NCBI GenBank assembly: GCA_029940235.1
Contig: JAOZRI010000093.1
Span: forward strand, 1 to 8,117
DNA length: 8,117 nucleotides
Direction of reading: 5' to 3'
Origin: Desulfobacula sp.
GTDB lineage: Bacteria > Desulfobacterota > Desulfobacteria > Desulfobacterales > Desulfobacteraceae
The first letter of the stretch is position 1; each line of letters begins with the position of its first letter. A program made the translations under genes and the position numbers. Shown in pieces: positions 6,523 to 8,117 of the stretch. The notes under the pieces are model-generated. The model did no database searches and was not told where the DNA came from. It saw only the letters and a program-made list of their open reading frames with translations.

Positions 6523-6972
6523 ATGGCAGAGACAGCAACTACAATTTCGTCCAGTGATCTGGAATTTGCAACTTTCTATGTTGGTGGTGCCCTTTGCGGA
6601 ATCAATATCCTTAATATACAAGAGATCAATAAACATTTTGATATTACGCAGGTCCCCCAATCTTCCGGCTATGTTAAAGGTATTCTAAACCTAAGGGGAA
6701 GAATTGTAACCATTATTGATCTTGGTAAAAAACTTGGATTGGAACCCATTAATAAAAATCAGAATAACAGAAATATTATTGTTAATTCTGAAGATGAGCA
6801 TATTGGGCTTCTTGTTGACTCCATAAGTGATGTTGCCATTGCAAAAAAAGAGGATATTGAACCTGCTCCATCCAATATTGGCGGTGTTAAAGGGAAATAT
6901 TTCCAGGGTGTTCTAAAAACTGAAACACAGCTTATTGGCATTCTTGATATTGATGAGGTGTTAAAAGAATAA
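6523..6972 (+). CDS. cheW: Chemotaxis coupling protein CheW
   Basis: The 149 residues form a single CheW domain: an N-terminal strand EFATFYVGGALCGINI (about 14-29), a helix NIQEINKHFDITQVP (about 31-45), the conserved VKGILNLRGRIVTIIDL core (about 51-67) and a second half with IGLLVDSISDV (94-104) and the closing GILDIDEVL (139-147). CheW has no catalytic activity; it links CheA to methyl-accepting receptors in the signalling array. The length is close to the usual 150-170 residues, with little beyond the domain. The NLRGR motif (56-60), with conserved arginines, is intact. It lies 25 nt after cheA and overlaps cheB by one base, so it shares the operon. Together with the two CheW-like domains of CheA this gives three such modules in one operon. 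Confidence 0.96.
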   Translation: MAETATTISSSDLEFATFYVGGALCGINILNIQEINKHFDITQVPQSSGYVKGILNLRGRIVTIIDLGKKLGLEPINKNQNNRNIIVNSEDEHIGLLVDSISDVAIAKKEDIEPAPSNIGGVKGKYFQGVLKTETQLIGILDIDEVLKE

Positions 6973-8078
6973 TGGATAATCTAAAAGCAATCGTTGTTGA
7001 TGATACAATTGTTTACCGCAAAATAGTAAGTGACGTTTTAAGAGAAATACCAGGTATTGAAGTTGTTGCTGCTGCACACAATGGAAAAATTGCTTTATCT
7101 AAAATTGCTACACTTAAACCTGATTTTATAACCCTTGATATTGAAATGCCGGAAGTCAACGGTATAGAGGTGCTGCAAGCATTAAAAGGTCAGGCTGACG
7201 CGCCTGTGGCAATTATGTTATCTACTTTGACCCATGAGGGTGGAGAGATGACCATGAAAGCTTTGGAGCTTGGAGCCTTTGATTTTGTACCCAAACCAGA
7301 TCAGGGTACAATGGCTGAAAATATGGAAAAGGTTAAAAAAGCCATTTTACCCATTGTGGATGCCCTTAAAAGACAAAAAAGAACAAAGTTTAAACCCGGA
7401 CGTCAATTCGATAGAAAAAGTATATCAAAACCTCAGCCTTTAAAAACTGTGGGCGCTACACCTCCTATAACTCAGACCAAAAGAGCCATCCGAAAATCAA
7501 AATCAGAAATTATTGGAATTGGAATTTCTACAGGAGGGCCAAATGCATTAACCAAAATGATTCCCATGCTGCCGGAGGAGTTTAACGTACCTGTCTTAAT
7601 TGTACAGCATATGCCGCCAATGTTTACAGCATCACTTGCCAACAGCCTTAACAGCAAATCAAAACTTGATGTTAGAGAAGCTGCAAATGGAGATATCCTG
7701 GAACCTGGCACAGTATTAATCGCCCCGGGTGGGAAGCAGATGAAAATTGTTGCAGGTGCCGATGGTATATCAAGGAAAATTAAAATCACTGACGATCCCC
7801 CGGAAAACTCCTGTAAACCTTCTGTTGATTATCTGTTCCGATCAATTGCACAACACTATGTAGGCAGGGCAACAGGTGTTATTATGACAGGGATGGGGTC
7901 GGACGGTTCAAAGGGCCTTGTTCAAATGAAACAAAATGGCAGTACGATTATTGCCCAGAATAAAGAGACATGTACTGTTTACGGCATGCCAAAAGAACCG
8001 GCTGAATCCGGTACTGCAGATATTATTGTCCCCTTGGAAAAAATTGCCCAGGAAATTGTCAAAACTGTAAGTTTATGA
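6972..8078 (+). CDS. cheB: Protein-glutamate methylesterase/glutamine deamidase CheB
   Basis: CheB removes methyl groups from receptor glutamates (and deamidates glutamines), adapting the receptors; phosphorylation by CheA activates it. The 368 residues show a receiver domain (about 4-125) with the acidic pair D10/D11, phosphoacceptor D56 in TLDIEMP, S84/T85 and K108 in PKP. A basic linker follows (about 130-178). The methylesterase domain (about 179-368) has the catalytic triad S186 (GISTGGP), H213 (VQHMP) and D311 (GMGSDG). Both domains look intact; E. coli CheB has 349 residues, the difference lying largely in the linker. The ATG at 6972 shares its A with the TAA stop of cheW, and no strong separate ribosome site is seen, so translation is probably coupled to cheW. 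The usual partner methyltransferase CheR is not in the window and may lie downstream. Confidence 0.96.
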   Translation: MDNLKAIVVDDTIVYRKIVSDVLREIPGIEVVAAAHNGKIALSKIATLKPDFITLDIEMPEVNGIEVLQALKGQADAPVAIMLSTLTHEGGEMTMKALELGAFDFVPKPDQGTMAENMEKVKKAILPIVDALKRQKRTKFKPGRQFDRKSISKPQPLKTVGATPPITQTKRAIRKSKSEIIGIGISTGGPNALTKMIPMLPEEFNVPVLIVQHMPPMFTASLANSLNSKSKLDVREAANGDILEPGTVLIAPGGKQMKIVAGADGISRKIKITDDPPENSCKPSVDYLFRSIAQHYVGRATGVIMTGMGSDGSKGLVQMKQNGSTIIAQNKETCTVYGMPKEPAESGTADIIVPLEKIAQEIVKTVSL

Positions 8079-8107
8079 AAACCTCTTTATTGATATCAAG
8101 ATAATTT

Positions 8108-8117
8108 ATGGCAACAA
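8108..8117 (+). CDS. Possible start of a further operon gene, cut by the window edge
   Basis: An ATG at 8108 opens a frame (Met-Ala-Thr) that runs off the edge, 29 nt after the cheB stop. The spacing suits another gene of the che operon, but only three codons are visible and the upstream AAGATAA is a poor ribosome site. No identity can be given. Confidence 0.2.

Overview
The window looks like a chromosomal segment of an AT-rich Gram-negative bacterium. The modular CheA (Hpt, histidine kinase, two CheW-like domains, receiver) and the general style of the proteins suggest Desulfobacterota, perhaps a Desulfobacteraceae-like sulfate reducer. That assignment is inferred from protein resemblance alone; no phylogeny or search was possible.

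Layout. Positions 2-463 (+) hold the 3' end of an alkaline-phosphatase-superfamily (type I phosphodiesterase/nucleotide pyrophosphatase-like) gene whose 5' part lies outside the window. Its stop codon directly abuts the stop of a convergent minus-strand gene (464-1567, possibly starting at 1651). That gene encodes a SprT-like zinc metalloprotease domain joined to a DUF2786 region. A perfect 10-bp inverted repeat sits just past the junction. The space at about 1568-1888 holds the minus gene's leader and likely promoter, then a plausible sigma70-type promoter for a tRNA-Arg(CCU) gene (1889-1963). Only 16 nt after the encoded CCA begins a U32-family gene (1980-3212), most like TrhP/YegQ, the tRNA U34 hydroxylation factor. 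The two are probably co-transcribed.

The right-hand 60% is a chemotaxis-type operon, read rightward after a 123-nt gap that carries promoter-like hexamers: cheA (3336-6497), cheW (6523-6972) and cheB (6972-8078). cheW and cheB overlap by one base. A possible further start codon lies at 8108. All catalytic motifs of CheA and CheB appear intact. CheA phosphorylates itself on His49 and can pass the phosphate to CheB and probably to its own C-terminal receiver. CheW and the two CheW-like domains of CheA provide array or receptor coupling, and phospho-CheB demethylates receptors. No CheR, separate CheY or receptor gene is seen in the window.

No CRISPR array, insertion sequence, integrase or obvious mobile element was seen. 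I found no convincing wholly new system. The points most worth a second look are the tRNA-U32 transcription unit, the enlarged CheA with its DRR-rich insertion, the replaced metal ligand in the left-edge phosphodiesterase, and the possibly structured leader of the SprT/DUF2786 gene.
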